From positions 620,001-684,000 of the forward strand of contig JAJJXM010000024.1 of the NCBI GenBank assembly GCA_024516155.1: 64,000 nt of DNA, written 5' to 3'. Positions 1 through 12,484 of the stretch are shown here, one piece after another. The notes under the pieces were generated by a model, which was not told the DNA's origin, ran no database searches, and was given only the letters and a program-made list of their open reading frames with translations. The stretch is from Pyronema omphalodes (lineage: Eukaryota; Ascomycota; Pezizomycetes; Pezizales; Pyronemataceae). Position 1 is the first letter of the stretch; every line of letters starts with the position of its first letter. Position numbers and translations under genes: made by a program.

Positions 1-1610
1 TTTTTGTTTTTTTTTTTACTTTCTTTTGTTTTTGTTCAGGGAGGTTTTTGTTCCAGGGAGGTCTTTGGGTTAGAAGATAGGAAGGCGTGTTTTGAAGTGC
101 GTTTTATGTCGCTTTATGTCGCGCTGCTTCAGGTGCGGGTAATGAGAATTAACACTTGTTATCGTTATCGGCTAGATTTGTGCGTTTTGTGGGTTTTAGA
201 TGGGCTATAAAGTTTGAATAAATCACGGTTATTACTTCTTGGGATGTATCATGTATACGGAATTGTCTTATGGAATGCTTGAAGATACGGATGTATTGTG
301 GGATCTTTTTTAACAGCTTCTGGAAAATAAACTATATATACTACTGTTGGAAATATAAGGGTAATGAATGCTGTTGCTAGCTGATTTTGGCGTGAATAGT
401 GTTCTGCGCGGTAAAGGGTTTCCGGTGTGAGGATGTTTGTTGCTATGTAAGAGATGCTTGGAAAACGCGCTGAAGACTTTGGCCATGTGAAGACTGCTTG
501 GATACGCTAGCTATGCAAACGTGGACCAAATGTCTCTTCAACCACTCCTTTTGATAAGAGTATTTACGATGTCATTTTTCATCCAATGTGGCCACTGCAC
601 CGCATTTATCTGTTGATTGATATTGGTTGTAGCACAACGGATATGACCAGAGAATGATGTTACCTTCCGGTAAAAAGGTGAAGTTCATCATCACTCACCT
701 TTCGCGCTCCATATGAAATCCCCACTAGAACCACTCCTACTGGGTCAATCGTCTTTGTAACCCAACACGTGCTTCCCCACACAAATCTAAGACCTAAATC
801 GTAGATGTAATGTATCACAGATTCTCAATTTTGTACTCCTATGTAACCTTCCACACCTCCAGAAACACACTTCGGTAATCGTCATCAAGATATATTTCCG
901 TCACTAAATATAAAAGAAACCAGATCTAGTTTCTTTTCGCATCATCGTATCTTGTTTCATCCCATCTTTTTCAGGATTCTTTCTCTGATTTCATGATAAT
1001 CTGGGGATAATGTTTCCTTATAAGTTTCCAGGAACCGAAGTACAGGGAACTGAATACCAAATCCGCCCAAGTCAAATCTCGGTAAACTAGTCTAGTCAGA
1101 TTCATGAACAAGACCCAATGTGAACAAACAATCTAGATAGTGAGATGGATGAACATGGATGGAGATAGATGAATGTAGATGAAACTCCATGGACGCCATC
1201 TAATTGTCATATCCCATCTGATTCGGAAAGTACATCCTGTATCTCCCACCTATCTTTCACCCCTCGTCTTTACGCGTCCAGATGATTTGGAATCATGGTA
1301 ATTTAGATGTCCAGATGTGATGACGTGTCGTTTCTGACGTTGATCAGCGTTTCGAAGGAGAAGAACAAATTGCCATACAGAAAAATCAGGAAATTGGATC
1401 GGGTTCCGACGATTTGGTTAAACATGACGTTATACCAGATCAATCATGTTGTCTTAAAGAACTCAAATAAACTACCGTCTTTTCTTTTAAATCTATCATA
1501 TATAAATATAACATCTTTGTCAAAAACGAGATAACACAAATAGGCGTCACTGACGGTATGTTTATATATTCATCGGCCGATCCACGCTTGGTGTTCCACT
1601 CTGAGCATCA
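1..1610. other. Non-coding upstream region, no gene seen
   Basis: Only short open frames occur here (the longest is about 75 codons) and none has a recognisable domain or consistent splice context. The region is AT-rich, starts with a T-rich tract, and probably contains the promoter of the membrane-protein gene at 1611. Confidence 0.5.
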
Positions 1611-3512
1611 ATGTCTCTACAATCCCGGCCGATAACATTATTTCTTCTGCAACATTTTTTCATCCTATTATCTACTGCATCAACAGACTTTTCAAGCTGT
1701 TGCACCAGAGCACCGGTACCATACGATCTAAAACCCTTCCAATGGGCCGCCTGCCATTCGGTTTTTAACGAAAGCGAAACCGATCCTCTAAAAAGATTCG
1801 CACCAACGATATCAGCAACTTTAGATTGGTGTCGAAAAAACTGCGAATATAATGGAATGTTTAATATCAGCGAAACAAATCAATGGTTAACACCTTTTGT
1901 TACTTGGGTTATACCTGCAACTGCTATGCTGTTTCTTTGTCCGATTTCTGAACATCTTTTACCTCCTAAAGATTTACCAACTTGGAAAATCTGTCTAAAT
2001 GAATGCGTTTTCAATTGGCTGGATACTACGCTGGAATATTTGATGATTCTAGGAGATCCTGTAAGTGCCTTTAATGGCGCTTTGACTCAAATGTTAAATG
2101 ATTTGGTATTATGTATTTGCCTGAAACGTCCGGAAAATAGTCATAGGGAGAAGGCATTGATTGTTACGGTTCTTTTGGCGGAGCAAGTGGATATTGATAC
2201 TCCAATTGTTAGAACTACATTTCAGATTCTTGCGGGATTGGATAAAGCTCAGGAATACTCAAAGACTGCTTGTCGAACAATGATGGCGGCTAGAAAGAAA
2301 TTTCATATGAGTATAACCCTGCCGGTTGTTTTCTACATTGGTGTAGCAGCTGCGATCTTTTTCGATGCTTTTGGAAAGTTGGGGGATAATGATACTTCGT
2401 ATGTAACCTCTTTTTTTTGTAATGTTTTTTGAAAATACCGTACGCTTTGCTAACATATAATCATTTTTAGTCATTCCCTAGCATATGGCATCTGGTACAA
2501 CTGGATCATTCTCCTCAGCATCTTCAGTAACTGTTCCGCCTCCCATATTAGTCCAGAAGCAATCCGGAGTTCACTCGAAACTATTCTTCGTGGAGTTATC
2601 GAAAACCACTCTTGGATAGAAGCCAGCAAACTTTCCTGGGATCAATCAATGGGATCTGCTTGGTTACTTTATCAACATGCATCAATATCTCTTCTCTCCC
2701 AGAAAATGAAACCAACCTTACCACTTTCATCGGCATCATCATCTGCATCTGCATCATCATCGGCATCGGCATCGGGATATCCCAGCAACAACAACAACAA
2801 CCTCGAAAACTATTCCACCGCCCGAAAATATCCCGGCACAATCGAAGTTCATGCCCTTCCTCTAGCCGATCGTTACTACAATTCCCTCAAATGGAACAAA
2901 TGGCTATTCGACAAAGGGGTAGACGTCTGCAAGCCCAGCAGCGGAATCCTGCGTTACAACCCGATTCAAATGAACCACTGGCAAAGACCCCGACCAAAAA
3001 CCCGATACCTGATATCCCAAACCATTTCCTGGAGTTTCGTTTCCTTCCCGTGTTTCTGTGCGGGTTTCATAAGTTTCACAACCCCCAATATCGGGTTAGG
3101 ATGCAGAAGTGCAAATCATCTCACATATGCATTTTTAACACTTCTTGTTGCATGGTTGAAGGTATTTTCCGGTGCTGATAATGATAAAGAAAAAAGATCG
3201 GGATGGAAGTTGATGGTTTGGAGGACTCAAAAAATGCTGGTTTGGATAAATGCAGTGGTGGTTTTAGTCGGGGGAACTGCATTACAGTTAATGGGTGCTT
3301 ATAGGACTTGTTTTTGTGCTGCTGGGTTTTTTGCATCTCCTGAGACGTTGATTTCTTTGGGGAGAAATACTTTTGAACAGCAGTTTTGGGCGGAGTTGGT
3401 TTGGTTAAATATGGCGTATTTAATGTATGGATGGATTGTTGCTGTGGCATTGGCGGCGTTGGTGGTTAGGTTGTATATTAGTTATACTATCAGGGGATTT
3501 TTGGATATTTAG
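1611..3512 (+). CDS. Fungal polytopic membrane protein of unknown function (two exons, 609 aa)
   Basis: Exon 1 is 1611-2398 and exon 2 is 2471-3512. The 72-bp intron has a GTATGT donor at 2399, a GCTAAC branch near 2447 and a TTTTTAG acceptor at 2470, and the spliced frame closes to 609 residues. The protein starts with a hydrophobic signal-like segment (about residues 5-25), followed by a cysteine-containing lumenal stretch. Several membrane spans follow: one near WVIPATAMLFLCPI, one near the end of exon 1, one at the start of exon 2 (WYNWIILLSIFSNC), and three or four in the C-terminal third. A low-complexity Ser/Ala run followed by Asn5 lies near residues 350-380 and is encoded by a CATCGG-type microsatellite. 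Conserved-looking C-terminal motifs are GLGCRSANH, a WKxxxWRTQK stretch and GAYRTCFC. I believe this belongs to an uncharacterised fungal membrane-protein family, but no function can be given. Antisense frames over it are shadows. Confidence 0.8.
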
Positions 3513-5009
3513 GATGCACAACTAGCTGGCCTGAGCTGGCGTTATAGATACTATTGTATTCAGATGTATATACACTGATGTAATTGGTGCATGTAACGTA
3601 GATAGAAGCTTAATTTTTATGTAAATAATTTTGATGATACCTCAAGTGTAGGACTCTGTGAAAAGAACAAACATCACGTTGCAAACTTCCAGATGTTCTA
3701 AATGTAGAATTTCTCATTCTGGATTCTTGGTACTAAAAACGGTCTTGGAATCCCTTGTGATACGATACATTCTCACATGGATTTCTGATACAGTGACGTT
3801 AATCCTATATGTAATACGCGATTTCTGCGAAGCGGATCGATTAAACAAATTCGGGAAGAAAATACGAAGACTCTAGATTCCTTCGTATCAATATATATAT
3901 CTAGCATCGACGCCGTATCGAACAAGGTCTCAAAAAATACCCACACATGAGGAATTATGTAGAGCGGGTATTATGAGTCCTCAAGCCTGAGGCCCTGAGC
4001 CCAGCAACCCTAAGCCCTAGAAGGTCTGTAATGCTTAGCTTACAGGTCAACATAGAGTGTGTCTACATTTCATTTTCTTGACACGGGTTGGAATAATGCA
4101 ACAACGGATTTCCTCGGGAAACGCTAGTAACCTGATCGTATTATCAATCATAATAACTTATAATTGATACGACTTTTGCAGTCCTTATCGTCGTATTGTT
4201 TCTTTTTCTATCCCGGCCGGTTTTAACACCAATTATGTACTGAACTTCAAATGGTATCAATTGTTCTCAGTTGGGCCTATTCAGGCCTTCTTTATGAAAT
4301 AGCTCACAGACTTTCTACTTGATACGACCTGGAACTTAAACTTCAAGAATACGATAGGCCTGACTATACTGATGATATATATATTTTATGTTTGTTATAA
4401 CTATAGGAGCTCAATAGGGCGCGGGGCTTCTGGCAGACAATGTTGATCTTTACGTAGTCCAGTAATTCGCAATTGAGCTTTTCTTGCAAGCTTTTCAATG
4501 CCACGCTTCTTCTTCTTCTTCTTCTTCTTCTTCTTTGGATAACGTACCTCGACCATATTTTCTGACAAAGGCAAAGAGGATACCCCATCAGATTGTGTAT
4601 GCCTTGATCAGGGATATTGAAGCCGTATATTATTCCGTGGCTCGGATATATATCGTCAGCCATTGCGTTGTTGAATTGGTTTTTATTAATATTTAAAAGT
4701 TATTCTAGACTAGTATTGGATCTTGGCTTTGGTGAATGAAGCGAGTAATCACAAATACTTTGGAGAAAAAAAGATGGAGATTATAGGACGCAATATAACG
4801 AATCACTATCCACAATCAACCACTTGATTGAGCTTCAGCCCCAAAACACTATTGGAAACAAGACGACCACAAAACCCAGCAAATACTGCATACCTTGACT
4901 AGGCTGCACAAACTTATTTCTCCCCACCTTCTGTTCATTACCCCAAAATGCACACCAAAACCCACCAACCCCCTCCTAACAAGACCACCAGTCAACACTT
5001 CCCAAAAAC
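3513..5009. other. Intergenic, no gene seen
   Basis: No coding frame here is convincing. The two frames of 70-99 codons near 4.4-4.7 kb are produced by the TTC microsatellite at 4506-4535. Confidence 0.5.
4506..4535. repeat. (TTC)10 microsatellite
   Basis: About ten uninterrupted TTC units. They create poly-Ser and poly-Arg frames on the two strands that should not be annotated. Confidence 0.9.
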
Positions 5010-5399
5010 CTAACCCACAACAACCTTCGCATTCCTAAACAAAGTCCACTGCCCAGCAGCCCTACCATCCTTCGCACAACCCTTCCTTATAATCTCCGAA
5101 ATCTTCGCCAACGAAAAGCAAGGCTGATGCCAAAGTGGATATCCACAAACTTGGATCTGTGCATTATTATGAACCGCATGGTCTTGACAACCATTTGTAT
5201 CACCCTGATAACATTCCGTGTTGGAAGCTATAAGCTTATTCTCCGCTGTTATAATGTCTGCGATTGTAGGGGAGTTGGAGTCAATTGCATAGCACATTAG
5301 CTTATAGCCGTGGACTTCGTCGTCGATAGGAGTTGAGAAAGTTGGTTGGGTGAGAAGAAGTCCGAGGAGCATGGGGATGATGTGGAGTTGCATTTTCAT
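5010..5399 (-). CDS. Small secreted cysteine-containing protein, effector-like (129 aa)
   Basis: Single exon. The frame is open further upstream to 5576, but the ATG at 5399 (MKMQLHIIPMLLGLLL) is chosen because it places a typical signal peptide at the N terminus. Cleavage is expected around the TFSTP segment, giving a mature protein of roughly 105-110 residues. The mature part has six cysteines (in LMCYA, TECYQ, NGCQD, QVCGY, QPCFS and KGCAK), compatible with three disulfides. It ends in a GRAAGQWTLFRNAKVVV segment, a pattern I associate with fungal small secreted proteins in which a glycine-rich GGxW stretch follows the last cysteine. Secretion and disulfides are inferred. A virulence or antagonism role is a possibility only. 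A very distant resemblance to cysteine-rich killer-protein folds was considered but cannot be supported from sequence alone. Confidence 0.65.
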   Translation of the reverse strand: MKMQLHIIPMLLGLLLTQPTFSTPIDDEVHGYKLMCYAIDSNSPTIADIITAENKLIASNTECYQGDTNGCQDHAVHNNAQIQVCGYPLWHQPCFSLAKISEIIRKGCAKDGRAAGQWTLFRNAKVVVG

Positions 5400-5576
5400 G
5401 ATGGTGGTTTTGATGCCTGGGAATGGAGGTTGTTGCGGTATATCGGATATCGGGTTTTCGCGGGTGTTGGATAGAGGTGGAACGGGAGTTATCCGGACTA
5501 GAAGGCGGGGCTGGTCTTTATGCTGAAAAATAACTATCATCTTGAATACATAATTTATCACATGGGATGAGTACAA

Positions 5577-7026
5577 AGCTTCTTCTCAAAAATTTGAGAA
5601 ACCAACGTCTGTACGCAATTTCGTTGTGCAGAGCTTTCGGTGCTGAGGAGAACTGATAGACGACATGTAGCGAGCCGAAGATGTCGTCAATGAATATGTC
5701 AGATGAGGATGGTTTTCCTTGAGGAATTTGGAAATTATCATGATTTGAGGAGCAGATCATCGTAAGCTGAAGTTTCAGAGATTGGCGAAAGAAGATCAAA
5801 TGACACTGTCTATAGAAAACTGTTAGTGTTATCACAGAATCACGCCATTTGATTTGAGCCACTATCATTCGAGGATAGTACGATTCGCTACGTCAGCCGC
5901 AATACGACGTTATGTGTATAAGGATTGCAATTATGTTTTCGGAACCTTTGATTAGCGATGGATCTTCAGTGCATGTTTTGTAGTACAATGAGTACATATG
6001 ATATAGTGGCGAAAACATCCTACACAGCGACAAGACCCGACGTATTCAGAATTCATCCAATTTCCAAAATAAATGCATTCGGAATCAGAACTTCCGGGAT
6101 AGCAACTTCCGGAATATCAATTCTCGGGTTCCTCACCGTATCCCAATAACTTTATCCCTTCCTAAAACCCAGTACAACTTACGCAACAGTAATAATACTT
6201 CAGAAGGTCTAGATCACGGATATCAAACTTTATAGTTTCATGGTAACATTGGGCTCGGAGTCGATCTCCACACTACAAACGGCCGGTGATACTCAAAACT
6301 GTTTCTAGACTTCCACTTCGTAGCGATGTGTGCAGTGAACACACATTCAAGCGAGGTACGTGTTCCACTGCGCACAGAAATAGAATTATGTAGCAATCAT
6401 GTGATATAAAGTCCCTCATTGAGTTCTGACTCGACAAAGACAAACTTTGTTGGATGTAAGACATAGATAATCACGTCACACTAGGATTTCAAAGATAGTC
6501 TTCGTTTGTTTTTGGCGCATCAATAAGTAGTCCGTGTATTCTTTGTACAATTATAAAATAACAATACTCTACAATACAGCTTAAATAATAGAAAACAAAT
6601 TTCGCCCTGCATATTACTAATGATTAAGATTCAGCTGTCACCTGTAGGTAATGAAACATGCCTGTAAAGATGCGTAATGATACAAGATGGTACAATGCAC
6701 ACCCAGGTAAGTAAGACAGGCTACGTAACTGTTCCTCAGGGCCACAGACAATTCAATGTACATACAAGTTCCAAGTCGACCCGAACAAAACTCAAAGATT
6801 AAACATGGTGTAACCAGCTGGTATCACAGAAACTTTTACAACAAGAGAATATGGATAAACAAAAGAATATGGATAACCCAAATCTACCAGTAAGGACTAT
6901 TTTCGTGTTCTCATAACTCCTCTCAACCTTAACACTCAGAGCTGAACTTACCATCCCCCATTATTCCCCACCCCTACTTTCTTCCTAATCTTCCGTCACA
7001 CACCATCCCTGCCCCAAATACCACAA
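5577..7026. other. Intergenic, no gene seen
   Basis: Open frames at 5518-5868, 5958-6149 and 6273-6464 lack domains, splice context and coding character. The stretch separates two minus-strand genes. It would hold the promoter of the secreted-protein gene at its left end and the 3' UTR of the JmjC gene at its right end. Confidence 0.5.
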
Positions 7027-10000
7027 CTACTCCCAAGGATTCTTCCCTTCCTCAACCTTAACATACTCATCAAAATTCAACCCAGAAGCACCTATAGCAC
7101 CCCGTGGCGCCTGCTGTTTTCCATCTCCAACAACCCCCTGTGCTCCCCCCGCAATCTCAACCGCCGTCATTCTATACTTAGTTGCCCTACTCAAGGCAAG
7201 AGCCGCAGCAAGTCTCTGCCTATCCGTACCCTTGAAACCAGCCTGCTGTACCTTCCTAAATGCCGGCCCACCTTTCGTGGGAGCCTCAGCAGCGGTGGAC
7301 TTGCGGGATGCGGAGCCACGTTTTGGGGAGCTTTGTGGGACTTTGGCGGATTTGCGAGCGGCGAGACTGGATTTCCTGGAAGCAGATGCTTCTACCCGGA
7401 GTTTTTGAGGTTTGGTTTCAGTAGACGGTTCAGTAGTCATCCTTCTTGGACCTGGGTTGCGTCTCGTAATTTCTCTGCCCAATTCAGCATCACTAGCTTT
7501 TCTGCTGACTCTAATTGGGGTAGTTGTAGAAGCCTCAGTGTTGGATATGGTGATGTTGCGACCACTGACATAGGGGGTTGCAGATGGGGTTAACGTTTGG
7601 TAATGTCGTGACGGTGTGGCGATTGGTATGGTTGTAGCTGAGCTAGTGGTAGCCGGTATAGAAGTGAATGATGCAGATCCAGATGGTCTACCACGTCCTC
7701 GAGGCCTAGAAAACTGATCTATCACAGCGGGAGTACCAGGAGCATCAGAAACAGATGATGTCCATATTTTAGGGCTTGATGCGGCGCCCCAAAGCCCTTT
7801 TTGTTGCTGCGGTGTCTGTGATAAGGTTGATGTGATAGTTGGCGCAGGTGCCCCTGATGAAAGCTGAGCAGGACCAGATGGTCTCCACATAGACGCTACT
7901 GGCGCCGAAGGTTTTGTAGAAGATCCTTGTGACTGAGCGAAAGTGGATGGAGCACTTGAAGGAGCAGATACTGGTTTCTGAGAGGGCGTCCACAAGCCTG
8001 TTGGCGGGGGGGCCGGCTTAGTGACTGAGGAAGCGTTATTTGGTGCCCATAGACCGCCAATGTGTGGTTTCGGCGTAGTAACTGGAGCCACTGGGGAAGT
8101 CTCATCTGAGGCTCCCCTTGTGGCGGCTTGATTTGTCTGCTTTGATTGCTGTGGTGAAGCTGTTGGGAGAGACACCAGAAATGGCGAGACCGGAGGCGGT
8201 TTCCACATTGTGGTTGGGTTATTTGCAGGACCCCATAGGCCGAGTGATGGCTGCACTTGAGTCGTCTCCGCCGGGACAGCTGTTGAAGCAGCTGAGCCAT
8301 TCGACTGCTGCACAACCTCTGTGGGTATTTTAGGACGCATTTGTTCTAATAAGGACACAGGGGCTGGTGCAGGCAGCAGCGGTTGCATACTGCTATGGAA
8401 CTGCGGCTGAACTAGAGATGGCATCGGCGGTTGAATCATGGAATCATTCGAGACTACAGGAGGGATATCCGGGTTAGAAGACTCTCGAGGAGTGATAGGA
8501 TTACCATTGGCGTCGAAAGCATCGTATTCGTTTCGCCAGTTTGGCTTGGAGGGGTGCTTGATAATGATAGCAAAAGTTTCAGAGAAAGGAATGAGGCGCT
8601 GGTCTTCATCGGCGTTAGATTCTGGGTAAAGGAATCTGTCGAGGAAGCTAAAGTCCATTGGTGATATTTGCTGGATAATCGATCTTGAGAGTGGTCGAGA
8701 GCTGGGCTCGTCGACGGCAGGGATGGAAATAGATAGATTATGCGGAGGCCGCGGAGGGGACGCTGTGGGTTGTGTGGCAGATGGCTCATAGTTAGAATCG
8801 AAATTACGAGATTGAAGAGGTTGATAGAGATCTTTGTGACGATAGTGTTCCGTATATGGTTGGGCCACTTGAGGAGCATCAATATCCATCATATCGTCCA
8901 TCACAGGTCGCTGTTCACCATTCACTCCCCTGGACCCCGTGTTTGTTGTATCATTCCCTACTGGTGCATTGGACACATGCTCCACATCCCTTTCACCCGC
9001 AGCGTCATTATTCAAGTACCGGTCTTTCTCAAAGTTTCTTTCCTCACGATGCTTAGCAGCTGACAAAGCGTCCGCTTTAGCTTTATCTTCCTCCTTTTTG
9101 CGTCTAATATAAGCCTCCTTCCTTCTCTGCGAGGTAGCCGCCCTATCAGCTGACGCCGCCAAGTTCCTCGGAGACCAGCCTTCATCGTCCATGTTGTCGA
9201 GGTAATCCCTGTCCCACTGCTTGAATAACGGTGATTCATGGTGATTTTTCTGAGAAGGTGTCTTGGAATCTGTCCTCGGTCTTCCGCGTCCTCTCTTAAC
9301 CAAGTTATGGTTTCGTTTCCTAGCGGAATGTTCAGATTTAATCTCTTTTTCATTCTCAAGATTGGCATAGTACTCCGAGGCAATAACGAATACCCCCGGA
9401 GCCGTGCAAATGAGATCACTAGTTACTTTACTAAGTTGTACCAGAATCTCTCGGAAGCGCTGACGGGGAACCTGAAGGGTTACCAATAGTGATTTGGTTC
9501 GTCCGCTTTCACGGGCATATGCAAGGGCATCGCCTACGTGATCGACACGATCAGGGACAAATAGTGAGCTGAGACTAGCTTCGATATCGTCATTTCGGCG
9601 TGGACGGCGGGGGAGAGGTCGACGGGGTGGTGTTTCGGGCATCGTTGAAGGCATTGACGCAGAAGGGAGTGTAGTTCTGAAAATATCATGAGGGTTGACG
9701 GTCACCGGCGCTGGTGGTGCTGGGGTATTATGGAGCACAGGAAGAAATGCGGTTTGCTCCGACATTGAGGGTGACTGTCCAGCTGAAGGATGATACATGT
9801 ACTGTTCATGGGTACCCGACTGATGAATCTGAGATTGTTGCATATGCAATCGATCAAAATGAGGAAAAGAAAACGGGGAATGAGGACTATTGTGCGTAGG
9901 TATTTGGTTCGGATGGAAGTCAGGATAATGATTTTGATTAATTATTCGGTTATCCCAATATCCCATATGTGCATTCGATGCCATCATCGTAGCGACAGGT

Positions 10001-12484
10001 GCATGGTCTGCCAGAGCAGCTTGTGCAATGGTTTGCAACGTATTGTTGTTAGACAATTTTTCTGGCAGTGCCTCGTAGTTTTGAGCCGACGCTCCTGGTA
10101 CCCTTCCTCCCGCCACCTCTACCACGTCCGTTTCCCCTTGTACCCGAACTTGTTGTGCGAGATGAAGATGAGTCTGCAGGGAAGCGAAACTATTAGAACT
10201 TGCAACCTCCCTGTGCTCTAAGGCCGCTGGTAGGAACCTGCCTTCTGCACCTGCATTGTTACCAGGAACTGTGACTGTCTGATTAAATGAAGACGGTGCT
10301 CCGCTGAAGAGAGCGGGGTCAATTTGGTGTGAATAAGTGTCGTCTATGGAATTTCTCTTCCTTTTTTGGCCGATCGGAGCGTCGGTCTGTTTAATCCATC
10401 CAAGATTGCCTCTTGCAAAATCGACAAGTGAATCGGTGCTTCGGGGATCGGCGACATGCTTTGTTGAGAAACCGAGGACTGTGCCCTTTGGACGGTAAGG
10501 CACAGTCTGTCCCTTTTTGCGGCAGTTTCCACAGGAGCAGATTTTCAGGCACTTCGGGCATTCCCATTTGCCTTTGGAGAGGATCTAATTACAAACGTTG
10601 AAGATCGATGCCTGTGAACTATAGGAGGAAACTTACATCATCAAATGGATCCAAGTCGAATGCTCGCCAGAGATTTCCATAACAATATGATTGGCCACAT
10701 GTACTGCATTCCGCACACTTCCAAGATTCATGACGAATCTTACAGACATGGCAGTTGGGTTGTGCTTCATCAGTAATTCTCTTTTTGGGACCGTTCTTTT
10801 TGTACTAATATCAGCAGGAAATCCCCCACGGGAAAAGAATAATAAACAACATACTGTGTCCTTAGGAGCTCTAGTGACATCCTGCCACGGCCGAATTTTG
10901 AGTTGTTCCTGGCATACACTGGCCAAGGATTTCCGACCAAGCTGTTCGAAACCCCGCGCCAAGGGTAATAGATCTTTTTCTGCCGAACCACCTTGAATGC
11001 CAATGGCCATCCGCCTAAAATATTCGTGATTATTGTTAAGCACCTTCCAGCTGAACTGTTCTACCCAGCTAAGCTTCGAAATACAAGCACAGCTTCGACC
11101 ACGTGCGTAGCAGTCCATACAAACGTCATAACAGTCTTCCTCACCATCCTCGTAGTAAACAGTGCAACTCTTGCAGGATAGAAATCTGTTCCAGATATTA
11201 CCACGGCAGAATGAACAAGTGACATTGTATTCGTTCTCAATTCTTTCGACTTCCGGAATTGATTCATTAGAGTTGAAACACTCATCCAGCATTATCCGGT
11301 CGAATAATTTAAAAAGACGCACAAAATCACTTCGAATCTTGCTGCTATCCAAAGTGGTGGCACTCGCACCCCTGAGAACGTTGTAGTATTGCTTCAATGT
11401 ATCATAAACAATTGCTCGACATCTGTATGACTCGTCACGGCAAACCAAGCGCATCTTTGGTAGTGCCTCCGACAGCGCTAACTCCAAGGTCTCAACGGTA
11501 ATTCGGTTCCAAGCTGCTTTCAGGGTAGCCTGACCGCGGTTCCAAACTTGATGGGGAGCTAGCGGTGGGACAAGAATGTAGTCCCCAACATTCTGTTCGT
11601 GTATGTAGACCGGAAAAGGTGCGTCCTGCAAGTCCTCGATGGATGCAAAGTGCTTTTCAACCTCGATGTCATGTCCCATTCGTGATAACCAATATTCTGA
11701 AATGGTATGACGATCTGAAGACTTAGTCATAAACCAAATAGAGCTTCCCGGCTCTTCATCCACTCGGCCAGTGGCACACACCATGATATTTTGGCCCAAA
11801 GATGCACACATATCCTTGTGTGCAGGAGTATAAGTTCCTTCGTGGCCAAAGTAACACATCATATTCTCTGCTCTCGCGTCTTTCGGTAAAGATGCCATCA
11901 AGTCATATTCGCAGAGATAGAACGTAGAGCGTGGCAATATTTCCCGTAGTTTATCCCTCCATAGCGGTGGGCAATCAATGTCCTTTGCGTAAAGCCGTTG
12001 TTGGCTGCTTTTATAGTCCTGTGCTGTAAACTTAGACTCAAGTGTAGGCAAATTTCGAAGGTAATGGCCCAAAGACATTCTAATATCGGTCTCTTCGGTC
12101 AAGTCTCGAACGGAAACATCTAAAAAAGTATGTGTTCAGTCTCCGATCATCTCAAGATCTACTGTACTTACGGTCTTTGCCATGATTCTCCTGCAACCAC
12201 TGGGTAGAAAAAACGAGCCATGGCCAATCGCTGCGTTTATGCCAGTTGGTAATAACCAGTGGAGTCCCATCTTCAATCACATTTCGCTTGATTATAGCCT
12301 CCAACTCCTTCATAGACTCAGCTGTCGTATATTGTGTTGCATCGAGACGAGGGACAGGTTGAAAGTTGGATGTTTCGGCAATAAGGGCATCGACATCTAA
12401 GTCAGGTGGGATGTATCTAATCTTAGCTCTGTCTCGTGAACTGGTAATCCGCCTGGAGCTTGGTGCTGGCGATCCATCGTCCAT
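7027..12484 (-). CDS. JmjC-domain protein with zf-4CXXC_R1-type zinc cluster and AT-hook tail (1767 aa)
   Basis: Four exons: 12484-12172, 12119-10855, 10804-10637 and 10584-7027. The introns are 50-52 bp with GTAAGT or GTATGT donors, and all phases match. The JmjC core (about residues 170-310) has an intact Fe(II) triad: H205 and D207 in TPAHKDMCASLGQNIMV, and H294 in LAPHQVWNRG. This predicts a 2-oxoglutarate-dependent oxygenase, probably a histone demethylase. A first cysteine cluster lies at about 406-450 (CSFC, CKSC, CMDC). A second, at about 543-603 and formed across exons 3 and 4 (CHVC, CAEC, CPKC, CGNC), resembles the zf-4CXXC_R1 family. The remaining roughly 1150 residues are disordered. 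They carry AT-hook motifs (KRGRGRPR near 1012; PRGRGRPSG near 1540) and repeated LW/MW motifs. The likely role is a nuclear chromatin regulator; equivalence to a named protein such as Neurospora DMM-1 is not established. Confidence 0.88.
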
